Below, piece by piece: positions 7,357 through 17,463 of a DNA stretch of 64,000 nucleotides; the first letter of the stretch is position 1; every line of letters begins with the position of its first letter. A program made the translations under genes and the position numbers. Source of the DNA: Streptomyces sp. CC0208 (GTDB lineage: Bacteria > Actinomycetota > Actinomycetes > Streptomycetales > Streptomycetaceae); the NCBI RefSeq assembly GCF_003443735.1, contig NZ_CP031969.1:5580001-5644000 (forward strand), given 5' to 3'. A model generated the notes under the pieces. The model did not search any database, was not told the origin of the DNA, and worked only from the letters and a program-made list of their open reading frames with translations.

Positions 7357-8051
7357 CAGACACCACCTCCGACCGGCTCGGGCACCTTCACCTCACGGGT
7401 GGGCGCCTTGCCGACCCCCGCCTTCAGCTTCTTCTCCAGGCCTCGCATCAACCGCGTGAGCAGGAAGGCGATCACGAAGTAGATGAGCAGCAGATACGTG
7501 TAGATCCCGGCGCTCTCCTGGAGGGCTAGCCGCACCAGGTTGCCGCTGAACGCCAGGTCGCCCATGCCCATCACGGACACCAGCGCGGTGCCCTTGAGCA
7601 GCTCGATCAGCAGGTTTGAGAAGGGCGGGATCATCTCCGGCACCGCCTGCGGCAGCAGGATCAGCCGCATCCGCTGCCAGGGCGTGAAGCTCAGCGCGAT
7701 CCCGCCCTCCTGCTGGGCCGGGTCGACCGCCCCCAGCGCACCGCGCACGATCTCGGAGCCGTACGCCCCGTAGGTCAGTCCGAGCGCGAGCGTGCCCGCC
7801 CACATCGGGACCAGTTGCCAGCCGAAGGCCGGGGGCAGCACGAAGAACACCCAGAAGATCATCACCAGCGCGGAGGTCCCGCGGAACACCTCGGTGTAGA
7901 AGCCCGCGAGGAAGCGGACGATCCACAGCCGGTGGGTGCGCGCGACGCCGACCACGAAGGACACGGCGGCGGCGAGGATCGCGCTGAAGAACAGCAGCTG
8001 GACCGTGGTCCAGATGCCCTTGAACACCAGTTCCCAGAGTCCGGAGGTCAT
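7356..8051 (-). CDS. ehuC: ABC transporter permease (EhuC-like)
   Basis: A 231-residue permease with an N-terminal helix (LWELVFKGIWTTVQLLFFSAILAAAV) and the EAA loop GALGAVDPAQQEGGIALSFTPWQRMRLILLPQAVPEMIPP (about residues 104-144). A charged C-terminal tail (LEKKLKAGVGKAPTREVKVPEP) follows the last helix. Its start overlaps the stop of the binding-protein gene by 4 nt (ATGA). It forms the membrane channel with the EhuD-like protein. Confidence 0.78.
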   Translation of the reverse strand: MTSGLWELVFKGIWTTVQLLFFSAILAAAVSFVVGVARTHRLWIVRFLAGFYTEVFRGTSALVMIFWVFFVLPPAFGWQLVPMWAGTLALGLTYGAYGSEIVRGALGAVDPAQQEGGIALSFTPWQRMRLILLPQAVPEMIPPFSNLLIELLKGTALVSVMGMGDLAFSGNLVRLALQESAGIYTYLLLIYFVIAFLLTRLMRGLEKKLKAGVGKAPTREVKVPEPVGGGV

Positions 8052-8953
8052 CCGCCGCAGAGCTCCTTCGCGGTCAGGTCCGTCATCTCGGCCCGCGTGA
8101 ACCCGAAGGGCTTGAGGATCCGGAGCAGTTCCCCGCTCTTCTTCAGCTTCCTCAGCTCCACGTTGAAGGCGTCCCGCAGGTTCGTCTCGGTGCGGCGGAA
8201 CGCGAAGGCACCGCCGTCGATGTGCGGCTTGCCGTCCACGGTCGGGGTGAAGGCCTTCGTCGCCTCCGCCTTGGCCGATTTCTTCACCACCTCACGGGTG
8301 GTGAGCGCGGTCCCGGCGAACACGTCGACGCGCCCCGCCTCCACCGCGTTCAGCCCCGCGACCTGGTCGGGAACGATCAGGATGTCGCTCTCCTTGTATC
8401 CCGCCTCGACGGCGTACCCGATCTCCGCATAGCCGGTGCCGGTGGCGAACTTCGCCTTCTTCGCGACGACGTCCTTGTAGTTGTGAAGACCTTTGGGATT
8501 TCCCTTGCGCACGATGAAGGAATCGAGCATCTGGTAGTCGGGATCGGCGAAGATCACCTGTTCGCAGCGTTCCGGGGTGACATACATCCCGGCCGCAACG
8601 ACATCGAACTGCTGTGAATTCAGCCCGGGAATGAGCGAGCCGAACTCGGTGGGCACGGGCTGCACCCGGTCCACGCCGAGCCGCTTGAATATGACCTTCG
8701 CGAGTTCGGGTGCCTCGCCGGTCAGGTCGCCGTTCTTGTCGATGTACCCGAAGGGGATCTCACCTGCGATTCCCAGCCGTACGACGCCTGCCGCTCTGAG
8801 CCGGTCGAGCAGTTCACCGCCTCCGGTGGTGGAGGCGGTGGCCACGCGGGAGCAGCCGGCCGCGCCCAGTGCGCCGAGCGCCGCCACCCCCGCGAGCAGC
8901 GACCGGCGGGTGGTCCCGGATATGTGTTCGCCGTGTTCCAGTGGTGGAGCCAT
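8048..8953 (-). CDS. ehuB: Ectoine/amino-acid ABC transporter substrate-binding lipoprotein (EhuB-like)
   Basis: A 301-residue SBP_bac_3 protein. The N terminus combines a twin-arginine-like TTRRSLLAG with a lipobox LGAAGC, so it is probably a membrane-anchored lipoprotein. The mature part begins with GELLDRLRAAGVVRLGIAGEIPFGYIDKNGDLTGEAPELAKVI, the usual start of the polar amino-acid or ectoine binding family, and contains NSQQFDVVAAGMYVTPERCEQVIFADPD. The ATG at 8953 is chosen although no strong ribosome-binding site is visible; the frame extends to 9136. It is the first gene of the ehuBCDA operon and is divergent from the DUF3830 gene across 97 bp. Confidence 0.78.
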   Translation of the reverse strand: MAPPLEHGEHISGTTRRSLLAGVAALGALGAAGCSRVATASTTGGGELLDRLRAAGVVRLGIAGEIPFGYIDKNGDLTGEAPELAKVIFKRLGVDRVQPVPTEFGSLIPGLNSQQFDVVAAGMYVTPERCEQVIFADPDYQMLDSFIVRKGNPKGLHNYKDVVAKKAKFATGTGYAEIGYAVEAGYKESDILIVPDQVAGLNAVEAGRVDVFAGTALTTREVVKKSAKAEATKAFTPTVDGKPHIDGGAFAFRRTETNLRDAFNVELRKLKKSGELLRILKPFGFTRAEMTDLTAKELCGG

Positions 8954-9050
8954 GGCGGCGCGGCTACCCGACCGGATGCGACTTATGCGGATCGATTTGA
9001 GCCCTGTTTTTTGCCGAGGCCCTCTTGACCGGCGGGGGACCATGGAGTGC

Positions 9051-9545
9051 ATGGCTGACCGATACATCGAAGTCTCGCTGGTCAAGCGCGGGATCACGGC
9101 GACGGCAAAGCTCCTCGACGACCGGGCGCCGATCACCTGCGCGGCCGTATGGGACGCGCTTCCGCTCGCCGGTGACGTCTATCACGCGAAGTACGCACGC
9201 AATGAGATCTACGCCCTTTTCCCGCCTTTCGCGGAAACAGAGCCACCCCTGGAAAATCCGACAGTTACCCCGATTCCCGGAGATCTCTGCTATTTCTCCT
9301 TCGCGGGCACGGAACTCGGCACGAAGTCCTACGGCTACGACCGCGAGGTCCGCGCGGGCACGACGGTGGTCGACCTGGCCCTGTTCTACGAGCGCAACAA
9401 CCTGCTCCTGAACGCCGACGTCGGCTGGGTGCCGGGCATCGTCTGGGGCCAGGTGGTGGAGGGTCTTGACGCCCTGGCCGAGGGCTGCAACGACCTCTGG
9501 CGCTCGGGCGCCCTCGGCGAGAGCCTCCGTTTCAGCCGGGCCTAG
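9051..9545 (+). CDS. DUF3830 family protein
   Basis: A 164-residue cytoplasmic protein (RYIEVSLVKRGITATAKLLDDRAPITCAAVWDALP; YARNEIYALFPPF; PGDLCYFSF). This is the pattern of DUF3830, a cyclophilin-like fold of unknown function that I know as a frequent neighbour of amino-acid transporters and Asp/Glu-racemase-like enzymes. The ATG at 9051 is used; an ATG at 9042 in the same frame is possible but sits too close to the GGGGG at 9034-9038. It is divergent from ehuB and convergent with the amidase gene (3 bp between stops). Its role in the catabolic locus is unknown. Confidence 0.75.
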   Translation: MADRYIEVSLVKRGITATAKLLDDRAPITCAAVWDALPLAGDVYHAKYARNEIYALFPPFAETEPPLENPTVTPIPGDLCYFSFAGTELGTKSYGYDREVRAGTTVVDLALFYERNNLLLNADVGWVPGIVWGQVVEGLDALAEGCNDLWRSGALGESLRFSRA

Positions 9546-9548
9546 CCC

Positions 9549-10961
9549 TCACTCCGCGTGGGCCGCGACGGGCGGCCGGATGCCCGCTGCCTCCGCCTCG
9601 TACAGGGCGTGGGCCGCCCGCAGCACCAGGTCGTCCCGGTGCCGGGCCGCCACGATCTGGAGGCCCACCGGCAGCCCGTCGCCGTCCGTGCCGACGGGCA
9701 CGCTCGCCGCCGGCTGCTGCGTCATGTTGAAGGGGTACGTGAACGGCGTCCACCCCGTCCAGCGGTGCTGCCCCGAGCCCTTCGGGACCTCCATGCCCGC
9801 CTCGAACGCGGTGATCGGCAGGGCCGGGGTGACCAGCAGGTCGTACGAGTCGTGGAAGCGGCCCATCCGGCGCCCGAGGTCCATGCGGACGTCCACCGCG
9901 GCCAGGTAGTCGAGCGCGCTCATGCGGGTCCCGAGGGCGCAGATCTCCCGGAGCCCCGGGTCCAGCACCTCCCGCTGGTGCGGCCCGAGATGCTGGGTCA
10001 CCCGGGCCGCCCCGCTGAACCACAGGGTGTGGAAGGCGTCCACGGGATCGGTGAAGTCGGGGTCGGCCTCGGTGACGTACGCGCCGAGTCCGGCCAGCCG
10101 CTCCACGGCACGGCGGACCGCGGCCGCTACCCCCGGCTGTACGGCCACCTGGCCGCCGAGGGACGGTGAGTAGGCGATCCGCAGCCCGCGCACCCCGCCC
10201 GACAGGGTCGCCGAGTACGGACCGGCCGCCGGGCCCAGCGCCGACCAGTCGCGGGAGTCCGGCACGCCGATGACGTCGAGCAGCAGCGCCGCGTCGGCCG
10301 CGTCCCGGGTCATCGGGCCGACGTGGGCGAGGGTGCCGAAGGCGCTCGCCGGGTAGAGCGGCACCCGCCCGTACGTCGGCTTCAGGGCGAAGATCCCGCA
10401 GAACGCGGCCGGGATCCGGACACTGCCCCCGCCGTCCGTGCCGAGCGCGAGCGGCCCCGCGCCGAGCGCCACGGCAGCCGCGGCACCCCCGCTGGAGCCG
10501 CCCGCGGTGCGCGTCGGGTCGTAGGGATTGCGGGTCACGCCCGACAGCGGGGAGTCCGTGACGCCCTTCCAGCCGAACTCCGGAGTGGTCGTCTTGCCGA
10601 GGAACACGGCGCCCTGCTCGCGCAGCCGGGCGACGGAGGGCGCGTCCTCGTCCCAACTGCCGCTCTCCGAGATCGTTTTGGAGCCCTTCAGGGTCGGGGC
10701 GCCGCGCGTCAACAGGATGTCCTTCACCGTGACCGGGACGCCGTCCACCGCGCCGCACGGCTCCCCGCGCCGCCAGCGGTCGGCCGACGCGCGCGCCTGC
10801 GCGAGGGCTTCCTCACCGGTCAGCCGTACGAACGCGTTCACCTCCGGCTGGATCCGCTCGGCCCGCTCCAGGGCCGCCCGGGTCGCCTCCACGGGGCTGA
10901 ACTCGCCCTTGCGGTAACCCTCGACGAGTTGTACGGCGGTCAGTCCGGTGAGGTCCTGCAT
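9549..10961 (-). CDS. Amidase (amidase-signature family)
   Basis: A 470-residue enzyme of the amidase-signature family, hydrolysing an amide to an acid and ammonia or an amine. The catalytic Ser-cisSer-Lys triad is visible: Lys80 in VTVKD, Ser156 in AGGSSGG and Ser180 in GTDGGGSVRIPA. Length and layout are typical of the family. No signal peptide is present, so it acts in the cytoplasm. It lies 21 bp downstream of the hydroxyacid dehydrogenase gene on the same strand, forming a likely two-gene operon. The natural substrate is not deducible; context suggests an intermediate of the compound imported by the Ehu-like transporter. Confidence 0.85.
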   Translation of the reverse strand: MQDLTGLTAVQLVEGYRKGEFSPVEATRAALERAERIQPEVNAFVRLTGEEALAQARASADRWRRGEPCGAVDGVPVTVKDILLTRGAPTLKGSKTISESGSWDEDAPSVARLREQGAVFLGKTTTPEFGWKGVTDSPLSGVTRNPYDPTRTAGGSSGGAAAAVALGAGPLALGTDGGGSVRIPAAFCGIFALKPTYGRVPLYPASAFGTLAHVGPMTRDAADAALLLDVIGVPDSRDWSALGPAAGPYSATLSGGVRGLRIAYSPSLGGQVAVQPGVAAAVRRAVERLAGLGAYVTEADPDFTDPVDAFHTLWFSGAARVTQHLGPHQREVLDPGLREICALGTRMSALDYLAAVDVRMDLGRRMGRFHDSYDLLVTPALPITAFEAGMEVPKGSGQHRWTGWTPFTYPFNMTQQPAASVPVGTDGDGLPVGLQIVAARHRDDLVLRAAHALYEAEAAGIRPPVAAHAE

Positions 10962-10982
10962 CTGCTGCCCCTCGTTCGACGT

Positions 10983-11930
10983 TCAGTGCCCTGGTACGTA
11001 CCCGCGCTTCTTGTCGACCACGTTCGGCAGTGATCTGCCCGCTTCCCAGCGGTCGTACAACTCCACGAACTGCTTGCCGAGTTCATCGCGCCAGCCGATC
11101 GTGTCACCGCTCATGTGCGGGGACACGATCAGACCCGGGACCCGCCACAACGGGCTCTCGGGCGGCAGGGGTTCGGTGTCGAAGACGTCGAGCGCGGCCC
11201 CGGCGATCCACCGCTTGGACACCGCCTCCACCAGCGCCTCCTCGACGACCAGCTGACCCCGGCCGATGTTGATGAAGCGGGCGGAGGGCTGCATCATCCC
11301 GAAGCGGCGGGCATCGAACATGCCGTGCGTCTCCGCGGTGAGCGGAGCGGCCGCGATCACCCAGTCGGCGCGGGCCATCAGCCGGTCGAGGTCGTCGGGG
11401 CCGTGGATCCCGGTGCGCGAGCGGCGCCCGACCAGGGCGGTGACGATCCCGAGCGCCTTGAGCGTGCTCGCGATCGCCCGGCCGATGGGCCCTGACCCGA
11501 CCACGCAAGCGCGTGTGCCGGCCACCCGCTGGGACTCCCGGTGCCGCCACACGCCCTCGCGTTGAAGCTCCAGGGTCCGGGGCAGGTCCTTGGCCATCGT
11601 CAGGACCAGCGCGGCCACGTACTCGGCGATCGGCTGGTCGAAGACCCCGCGCGCGTTGGTCACCCTCGTGTCGGAAGCAGCGAGCTCGGGGCACATCAGG
11701 TGGTCCACGCCCGCGCTCGCCGTGTGCACCCAGAGCGGTCGCGGGCCCTCGCCCGGCCACGCGTCCCGCACCGCGGTCGAGGTGAAGTCCCAGACCAGCA
11801 GCACGTCGGCGACCGGCAGCCGCGCGGCGAGCCCGGCCTCGTCCGTGTGCAGGATCCGGGCCCGGCCGGTGAGGCTCCCGAGGCGCGGCGGGGGGTCTGC
11901 GTCAAGGACCAGAAGGACGGGGACGGACAT
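10983..11930 (-). CDS. D-2-hydroxyacid dehydrogenase
   Basis: A 315-residue NAD(P)-dependent dehydrogenase. The Rossmann motif GSGPIGRAIASTL follows an N-terminal catalytic half. The usual catalytic elements are present: Arg in INIGRGQLV, the acidic residue in DVFDTEPLPPESPLW, and His in SPHMSGDT. It would interconvert a 2-oxo acid and a D-2-hydroxy acid. The ATG at 11930 is used because the family similarity starts at MSVPVLLVLDADPPPRL; the frame extends to 12071. It is divergent from the EutA-like pair and upstream of the amidase gene, so it is probably part of the same pathway. Confidence 0.82.
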   Translation of the reverse strand: MSVPVLLVLDADPPPRLGSLTGRARILHTDEAGLAARLPVADVLLVWDFTSTAVRDAWPGEGPRPLWVHTASAGVDHLMCPELAASDTRVTNARGVFDQPIAEYVAALVLTMAKDLPRTLELQREGVWRHRESQRVAGTRACVVGSGPIGRAIASTLKALGIVTALVGRRSRTGIHGPDDLDRLMARADWVIAAAPLTAETHGMFDARRFGMMQPSARFINIGRGQLVVEEALVEAVSKRWIAGAALDVFDTEPLPPESPLWRVPGLIVSPHMSGDTIGWRDELGKQFVELYDRWEAGRSLPNVVDKKRGYVPGH

Positions 11931-12128
11931 CGAGGCACCGTTTCTACGGATTATCGCGGGGCTTGCCGGACGTCTGACGTGGGCGGGAACACCGGCGGCA
12001 ACCCCGGGGTGACGTGAGCGTGACATGGGCGGATTGACCACGCTCGCACCCGAACCTACCTTCGTCAACACGGGCGTTGCGCACGTTCCGCTGTCCCTCC
12101 GTCTCTCACCGTGAGGCCGGTCTTCGCC

Positions 12129-12974
12129 ATGGACGTTTCGTTTCTAGGTGGTCCGCGCCCTCAGCGCGGTGTCGGTGTCGTCGCACCCTTCGACTTCGCG
12201 CTGGATCGCGAGCTGTGGCGCTGGGTCCCCGACGAGATCTCGCTCCATCTGACCCGTACCCCGTATGTCCCCGTCGAGGTCAGCCTCGACCTGGCCCGGC
12301 TGGTCAGCGAGCACGAGACCCTGCACGAGGCGGTGCGCACGCTCAACGCCATCGCCCCCGAGGTCGTCGCCTACGCCTGCACCTCCGGCAGCTTCGTCGG
12401 CGGGGTCGCCGGGGAGCGCGCCATGTGCGCGGCCATGACCAGGGCGGGCGCGGTCCCGTCCCTGACCACGTCCGGTGCCCTCCTGGACGCCCTCGTCGAA
12501 CTCGGCGTGCGCCGGGTGGCGCTGGTGACGCCGTACACGGTGTCGGTGACCAGGGCGCTGGAGGAGTACGTCGCCGAGGCCGGCGTCACCGTCACGGGCT
12601 GCGCCTACATGGACCTGACCCGGCACATCTGGAAGGTGCCCTACCGGCAGGTCTCCGAGATGGCCCACAAGGCCGTACGGGCCGACGCCCAGGCGCTGTT
12701 CATCAGCTGCACCAACCTGCCGACGTACGACGTCATCCCGCAACTGGAGGCGGAACTGCGGATACCGGTGATCTCGGCCAACCAGGTGACGATGTGGGCG
12801 GCGTTGCGCCGACTGGGTACCCGAGCCGTGGGACCGTACCAGGCGCTGATCGACCCGGCGGCGAGGACCGGTCCCGTGCGCCCGGACCTACCGGGCCTGC
12901 GCCCGGAGATTCCGGGTCTGCCGGAAGTCCGGGGCCTGCCGGACGAAGAACAGCAGCAGGAAGGCTGGACATGA
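12129..12974 (+). CDS. EutA / maleate cis-trans isomerase-like protein (two-cysteine type)
   Basis: About 281 residues of the Asp/Glu racemase superfamily, maleate isomerase/arylmalonate decarboxylase branch. Both catalytic cysteines of the fold are present: the first in AYACTSGSFVGG and the second in LFISCTNLPTYDVIP. The two-cysteine pattern fits isomerase chemistry; EutA of ectoine utilisation belongs to the same family, but its reaction is not settled. A C-terminal tail from about residue 235 is rich in Pro and Gly and is not part of the fold. The ATG at 12129 has a GAGG about 12 nt upstream; a GTG at 12111 is an alternative. The stop overlaps the next gene by 4 nt. Confidence 0.75.
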   Translation: MDVSFLGGPRPQRGVGVVAPFDFALDRELWRWVPDEISLHLTRTPYVPVEVSLDLARLVSEHETLHEAVRTLNAIAPEVVAYACTSGSFVGGVAGERAMCAAMTRAGAVPSLTTSGALLDALVELGVRRVALVTPYTVSVTRALEEYVAEAGVTVTGCAYMDLTRHIWKVPYRQVSEMAHKAVRADAQALFISCTNLPTYDVIPQLEAELRIPVISANQVTMWAALRRLGTRAVGPYQALIDPAARTGPVRPDLPGLRPEIPGLPEVRGLPDEEQQQEGWT

Positions 12975-13702
12975 CCGCACTCGGATTCCTCTACCCGGGA
13001 CACTCCGCCGAGGACGAGTACCCACGCATCGAACAGCTCCTGGGCAGCGACATCCGTCTGGACGTCGTCCACACCGACATCGGCACGGACGCCCACCGCG
13101 TGGACGCCCTCCTTGAGATGGGATCGCCCGAGCGGCTCGCCGCCGGCGTCGAGGAACTGCGCATGTCGGGCGCCGAGTCCGTCGTCTGGGCCTGCACCAG
13201 CGGCAGCTTCGTGCACGGCTGGGAAGGCGCCCAGGAGCAGGTCCGCACCCTGGCCCGGACGGCCGGCATGCCCGCCTCCTCGACCTCCTTCGCGTTCGTG
13301 TACGCGGCCCAGGAGATCGGGGCCGGACGGGTGGCGGTCGGGGCGACCTACCCGGACGACGTGGCGGGGCTGTTCGCCGAGTTCCTGCGGGCGGGCGGGG
13401 TCGAGGTCGGCCAGGTCCGCGGCGCCGGGATCATCACCGCCGCGGAGGTGGGCACCTGGGGCGAGGAGGAGGTCTTCGCGCTGGCCCGGGAGGCCGACTC
13501 ACCGGACGCCGAGGCCGTGCTCCTCCCGGACACGGCCCTCCACACGGCCGGCCACATCCCGGCCCTGGAGAAGGAACTCGGCAAGCCGGTCCTCACCGCG
13601 AACCAGGTCACCGTCTGGGAGGCCCTGCGGCTGACCGGCCGCCGGGTGAACGCTCCGGCGATGGGGGCGCTGTTCACACGGGAGCCACTCGTCCAGGTGT
13701 GA
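12971..13702 (+). CDS. EutA / maleate isomerase-like paralogue lacking the second cysteine
   Basis: A 243-residue paralogue of the preceding protein, with its start overlapping that stop (ATGA). The first cysteine motif is kept (VVWACTSGSFVHGW), but at the second site the sequence is VLLPDTALHTAGHIP, with Asp where the partner has Cys. Later elements (KPVLTANQVTVWEALRLTG) match the partner closely. The pair may form a hetero-oligomer, or this copy may catalyse a one-cysteine reaction such as a decarboxylation or elimination. That is inference; the missing cysteine is directly visible. Confidence 0.72.
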   Translation: MTALGFLYPGHSAEDEYPRIEQLLGSDIRLDVVHTDIGTDAHRVDALLEMGSPERLAAGVEELRMSGAESVVWACTSGSFVHGWEGAQEQVRTLARTAGMPASSTSFAFVYAAQEIGAGRVAVGATYPDDVAGLFAEFLRAGGVEVGQVRGAGIITAAEVGTWGEEEVFALAREADSPDAEAVLLPDTALHTAGHIPALEKELGKPVLTANQVTVWEALRLTGRRVNAPAMGALFTREPLVQV

Positions 13703-13718
13703 GGCGGACGGCTTCAGA

Positions 13719-13758
13719 CGCTCACCGTCGGCGTCCTGCGGGGCGTCGGCGGTGAGCG
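13719..13758. terminator. Convergent-gene hairpin terminator
   Basis: A stem of 18 bp (CGCTCACCG at the base pairs with CGGTGAGCG, continued by GC and GT pairs) with a very short loop lies between the stop of the EutA-like paralogue and the end of the opposing small membrane-protein gene. It probably serves both directions; there is no U-tract, as is common in Streptomyces. Confidence 0.65.
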
Positions 13759-13774
13759 CCCCGAGGTGTCCCGC

Positions 13775-14041
13775 TCAGAGCCGGGTCCGCCCCCGGCGCC
13801 GGATGCCGAGGATCCGCATGGTCAGACCGATCGTGAGCAGGGCGAGGGCCACCACGCTGTACGCCCACGAGCCGGTGCCGCGTACGGCGTCGATGGTGGC
13901 CAGAATCACCCACAGGGCGGCGACGACACTCAGCGCGGTCCACGCGATGTCGGCGATGCGGATGGACAACTGGGCGCGCTGTGCGGTGCCGGGTTCGAGT
14001 GGCCCGAGGTCCGACGGCTGAGGTGTGTTGTCCCGCGTCAT
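13775..14041 (-). CDS. Small two-helix membrane protein
   Basis: An 88-residue protein of unknown function. A polar N terminus (about 1-28) precedes two hydrophobic helices (about 30-52 and 62-80), and a basic tail RRRGRTRL marks the cytoplasmic side. The ATG at 14041 is supported by GGAAGGGG about 7 nt upstream. It is divergent from the luciferase-like gene across 196 bp. No family is recognised. Confidence 0.65.
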   Translation of the reverse strand: MTRDNTPQPSDLGPLEPGTAQRAQLSIRIADIAWTALSVVAALWVILATIDAVRGTGSWAYSVVALALLTIGLTMRILGIRRRGRTRL

Positions 14042-14237
14042 GGGCGACCCCTTCCGGTTTGTGAGGTTGTGCGCTCCGGGTACCCGAGGGCCTCTGGGGC
14101 AAGCGGTCAAGTGGCCTACGGGATACGGAAGGTGGGACTCCAGGGAGACCTGTGACCCCGCCCGGGAATAACCGGGGACACTCTCCTGTTGTTGCCGTGA
14201 CGACAGCGCACGGCTCATGAGCAGGAGGCACCCCACC

Positions 14238-15334
<1,097 letters not shown>

Positions 15335-15338
<4 letters not shown>

Positions 15339-17149
15339 GCCTGCACGCCCATCAGCCCGGAGATACGATCCGGCGACACCGGCCGCGAGTACAGCCACCC
15401 CTGGCCGGTGTCGCAGCCGATGCGGCGCAGCCGGCTGGCCTGGGCCGAGGTCTCGACGCACTCCGCGGTGACGGTGAGACCGAGGCGGTGGGCCAGCTGG
15501 ATCATCGCCTCGACGACGACCTCGTCGGCCGGGTTCGGGGGGACGCCCTCCCCCTCGTACTGGAAGCCCCGTACGAAGGAGCCGTCCAGTTTCAGGACGG
15601 AGACCGGCAGACGGCTGAGGTAGGCGAGGTTCGAGTAGCCGGTGCCGAAGTCGTCGATCGCGATGCCGACGCCCATGTCGCTCAGCGCCTGGAGGGCCTG
15701 GAGCGGACGGCCCGCCGAGCCCATCACCGCCGACTCGGTGAGTTCGAGCTGGAGCAGGTGCGGGGCCAGGCCGGTCTCCGCGAGGGTCTCCGCCACGTCC
15801 GCGACCAGGTCGGAGTCCCAGACCTGACGGACCGCCACGTTGACGCTGACGAAGATCGGCGGCTCGTCGGGGTGGTCCAGCTGCCACTGCCGGGCCTGGC
15901 GGCAGGCGGTGGCCAGGATCCAGCGGCCGAGCGGGACGATCGAGCCGTCCTCCTCGGCCAGTTGGATGAACCGATTCGGCGTCAGCATCCCGAACTGCGG
16001 GTGATCCCAGCGGATGAGCGCCTCGACACCGCGCAGCCGGCCGTCCTCCATGCAGACCAGCGGCTGGTACTCCAGCCTGAACTCGCCGCGCTCGATGGCC
16101 GGGCGCAGTGTGGAGGCGAGGGCCTGACGGGTCATGCGGTGGGCGTTGCGCTCGGGGTCGAACAGCGTCCAGCGGTCCCGCCCGTCTGCCTTGGCCCAGT
16201 ACAGCGTGGTGTCGGCGGCCTGCATCAGCCCCGTCGCCGAGGTGCCCGCCGCCCGCCGCTCGACGACCCCGATCGACGCCGACACCGACATCCGGTGGCC
16301 GGAGAGGTCGAAGGGCGCCTGGATCGCCTTCAGCAGGGACTCGGCGAGGTCGGCGAGCTGTTCCGTGCCGGTGGAGTCCTCGACGAGCAGCGCGAACTCG
16401 TCACCGCCCAGCCGCGCCACCAGGGGAGCGGTCGCCCGGTCGTGGCCGGCCTCGTCCGCGCAGCGCGTCAGGCGCTCGGCGACGGCGGCCAGCAGCCGGT
16501 CGCCGACCCGGTGGCCGAGGGTGTCGTTGACGGCCTGGAACCCGTCGAGGTCCAGATAGCACAGCCCGATCCGGCCCGTGCCGCCCTGCTCGTACGACTC
16601 CGGCTCCAGCGCGGCCGTCAGCCGCTCGAAGAACAGCGTGCGGTTGGGCAGCCGGGTCACCGGGTCGTGCATCTGCAAGTGCCGCAGCCGGGCCTGCAGT
16701 TCACGGCGGGCGGTGATGTCGGCGACGGAGAGCAGGACGCCGGGGGAGCCGTGTGCGTCCCCGGCCAGCGGTGTGACCGTGATCTGCGCCCACATGGAGT
16801 GCCCGTCGGGATGCTTGAGCCGGCGCTTGCAGCGCAGCTTCGCCTGACGGCCGCGCAGCACCTCGCGATAGGCGTGCCAGGTGCGCGTGTCCGAGGCCAG
16901 GTCCACGAGGTCGGCGGCCGGGGTCCCGGTCAGCTCCTCGGACGTGGCGCCGAGCAGTTCCCCGAACGCGGGGTTGGCGTCGACGACCGTGCCCTCGCGG
17001 TCCACCACGGCCATGGCCAGCGGCGCTGCCGCGAAGGCCGCCCGATGCGACGGGGGATCGGGACGAAAAGGTGTCGCGATATCACTCTCTGTAACGGCTG
17101 ACCCGTCGAGGTCTGCCGCGACCGCCGGCCCTTCGGACGTTCCGTTCAC
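15335..17149 (-). CDS. cdgA: PAS-GGDEF-EAL c-di-GMP turnover protein (CdgA-type)
   Basis: About 604 residues with PAS/PAC (about 24-160), GGDEF (about 170-340) and EAL (about 350-600) domains. The GGDEF motif is intact at residues 248-252 (RLGGDEFALL), and EALIRWDHP (from 376), SVNVAVRQV and IDDFGTGYSNL show an intact EAL domain. No RxxD inhibitory site precedes GGDEF. Both synthesis and hydrolysis of c-di-GMP are therefore possible. There are no membrane helices. GTG 17149 is chosen because GGGAG lies 6 nt upstream; the frame is open to 17413. A BldD box at 17319-17333 and the synteny with adpA support naming it cdgA, a known BldD target, rather than another PAS-GGDEF-EAL paralogue. Confidence 0.75.
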
Positions 17150-17318
17150 CGCTAGCTCCCGCAGTGCACTCGATCGCTGTCCGCGCAGGAAAGTGTGCCG
17201 ATCATAGAGGCTGCCCCCAGGCCCTTCCAGCCATTGCCCAGTCTCGGGGACCGGCAACCCCTTCTGCCAGATCGTTTCTGCCCGCAGCTGGACGGGTTCT
17301 TCAGGCCGGAGACCGGTT

Positions 17319-17333
17319 GTGACGTTCCGTGAG
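17319..17333. promoter_or_regulatory. BldD box upstream of cdgA
   Basis: GTGACGTTCCGTGAG fits the BldD consensus nTnACnnnnnGTnAn at every fixed position. It lies 170 bp upstream of the proposed cdgA start and 131 bp upstream of the divergent protease start. BldD with c-di-GMP represses sporulation genes during growth and is known to target cdgA. Confidence 0.7.
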
Positions 17334-17463
17334 TGATTCGGGGGTGTCGGCCGGTTCAGCAGGTCACGCCACCTCACTCGTCCGGTGCAGATAAACAGGG
17401 CGTAGTACCGCAAATCATCACAGGCTGGGTGCGGTGTCCCGTGAACCGCTCCCGGAGGTCCCG

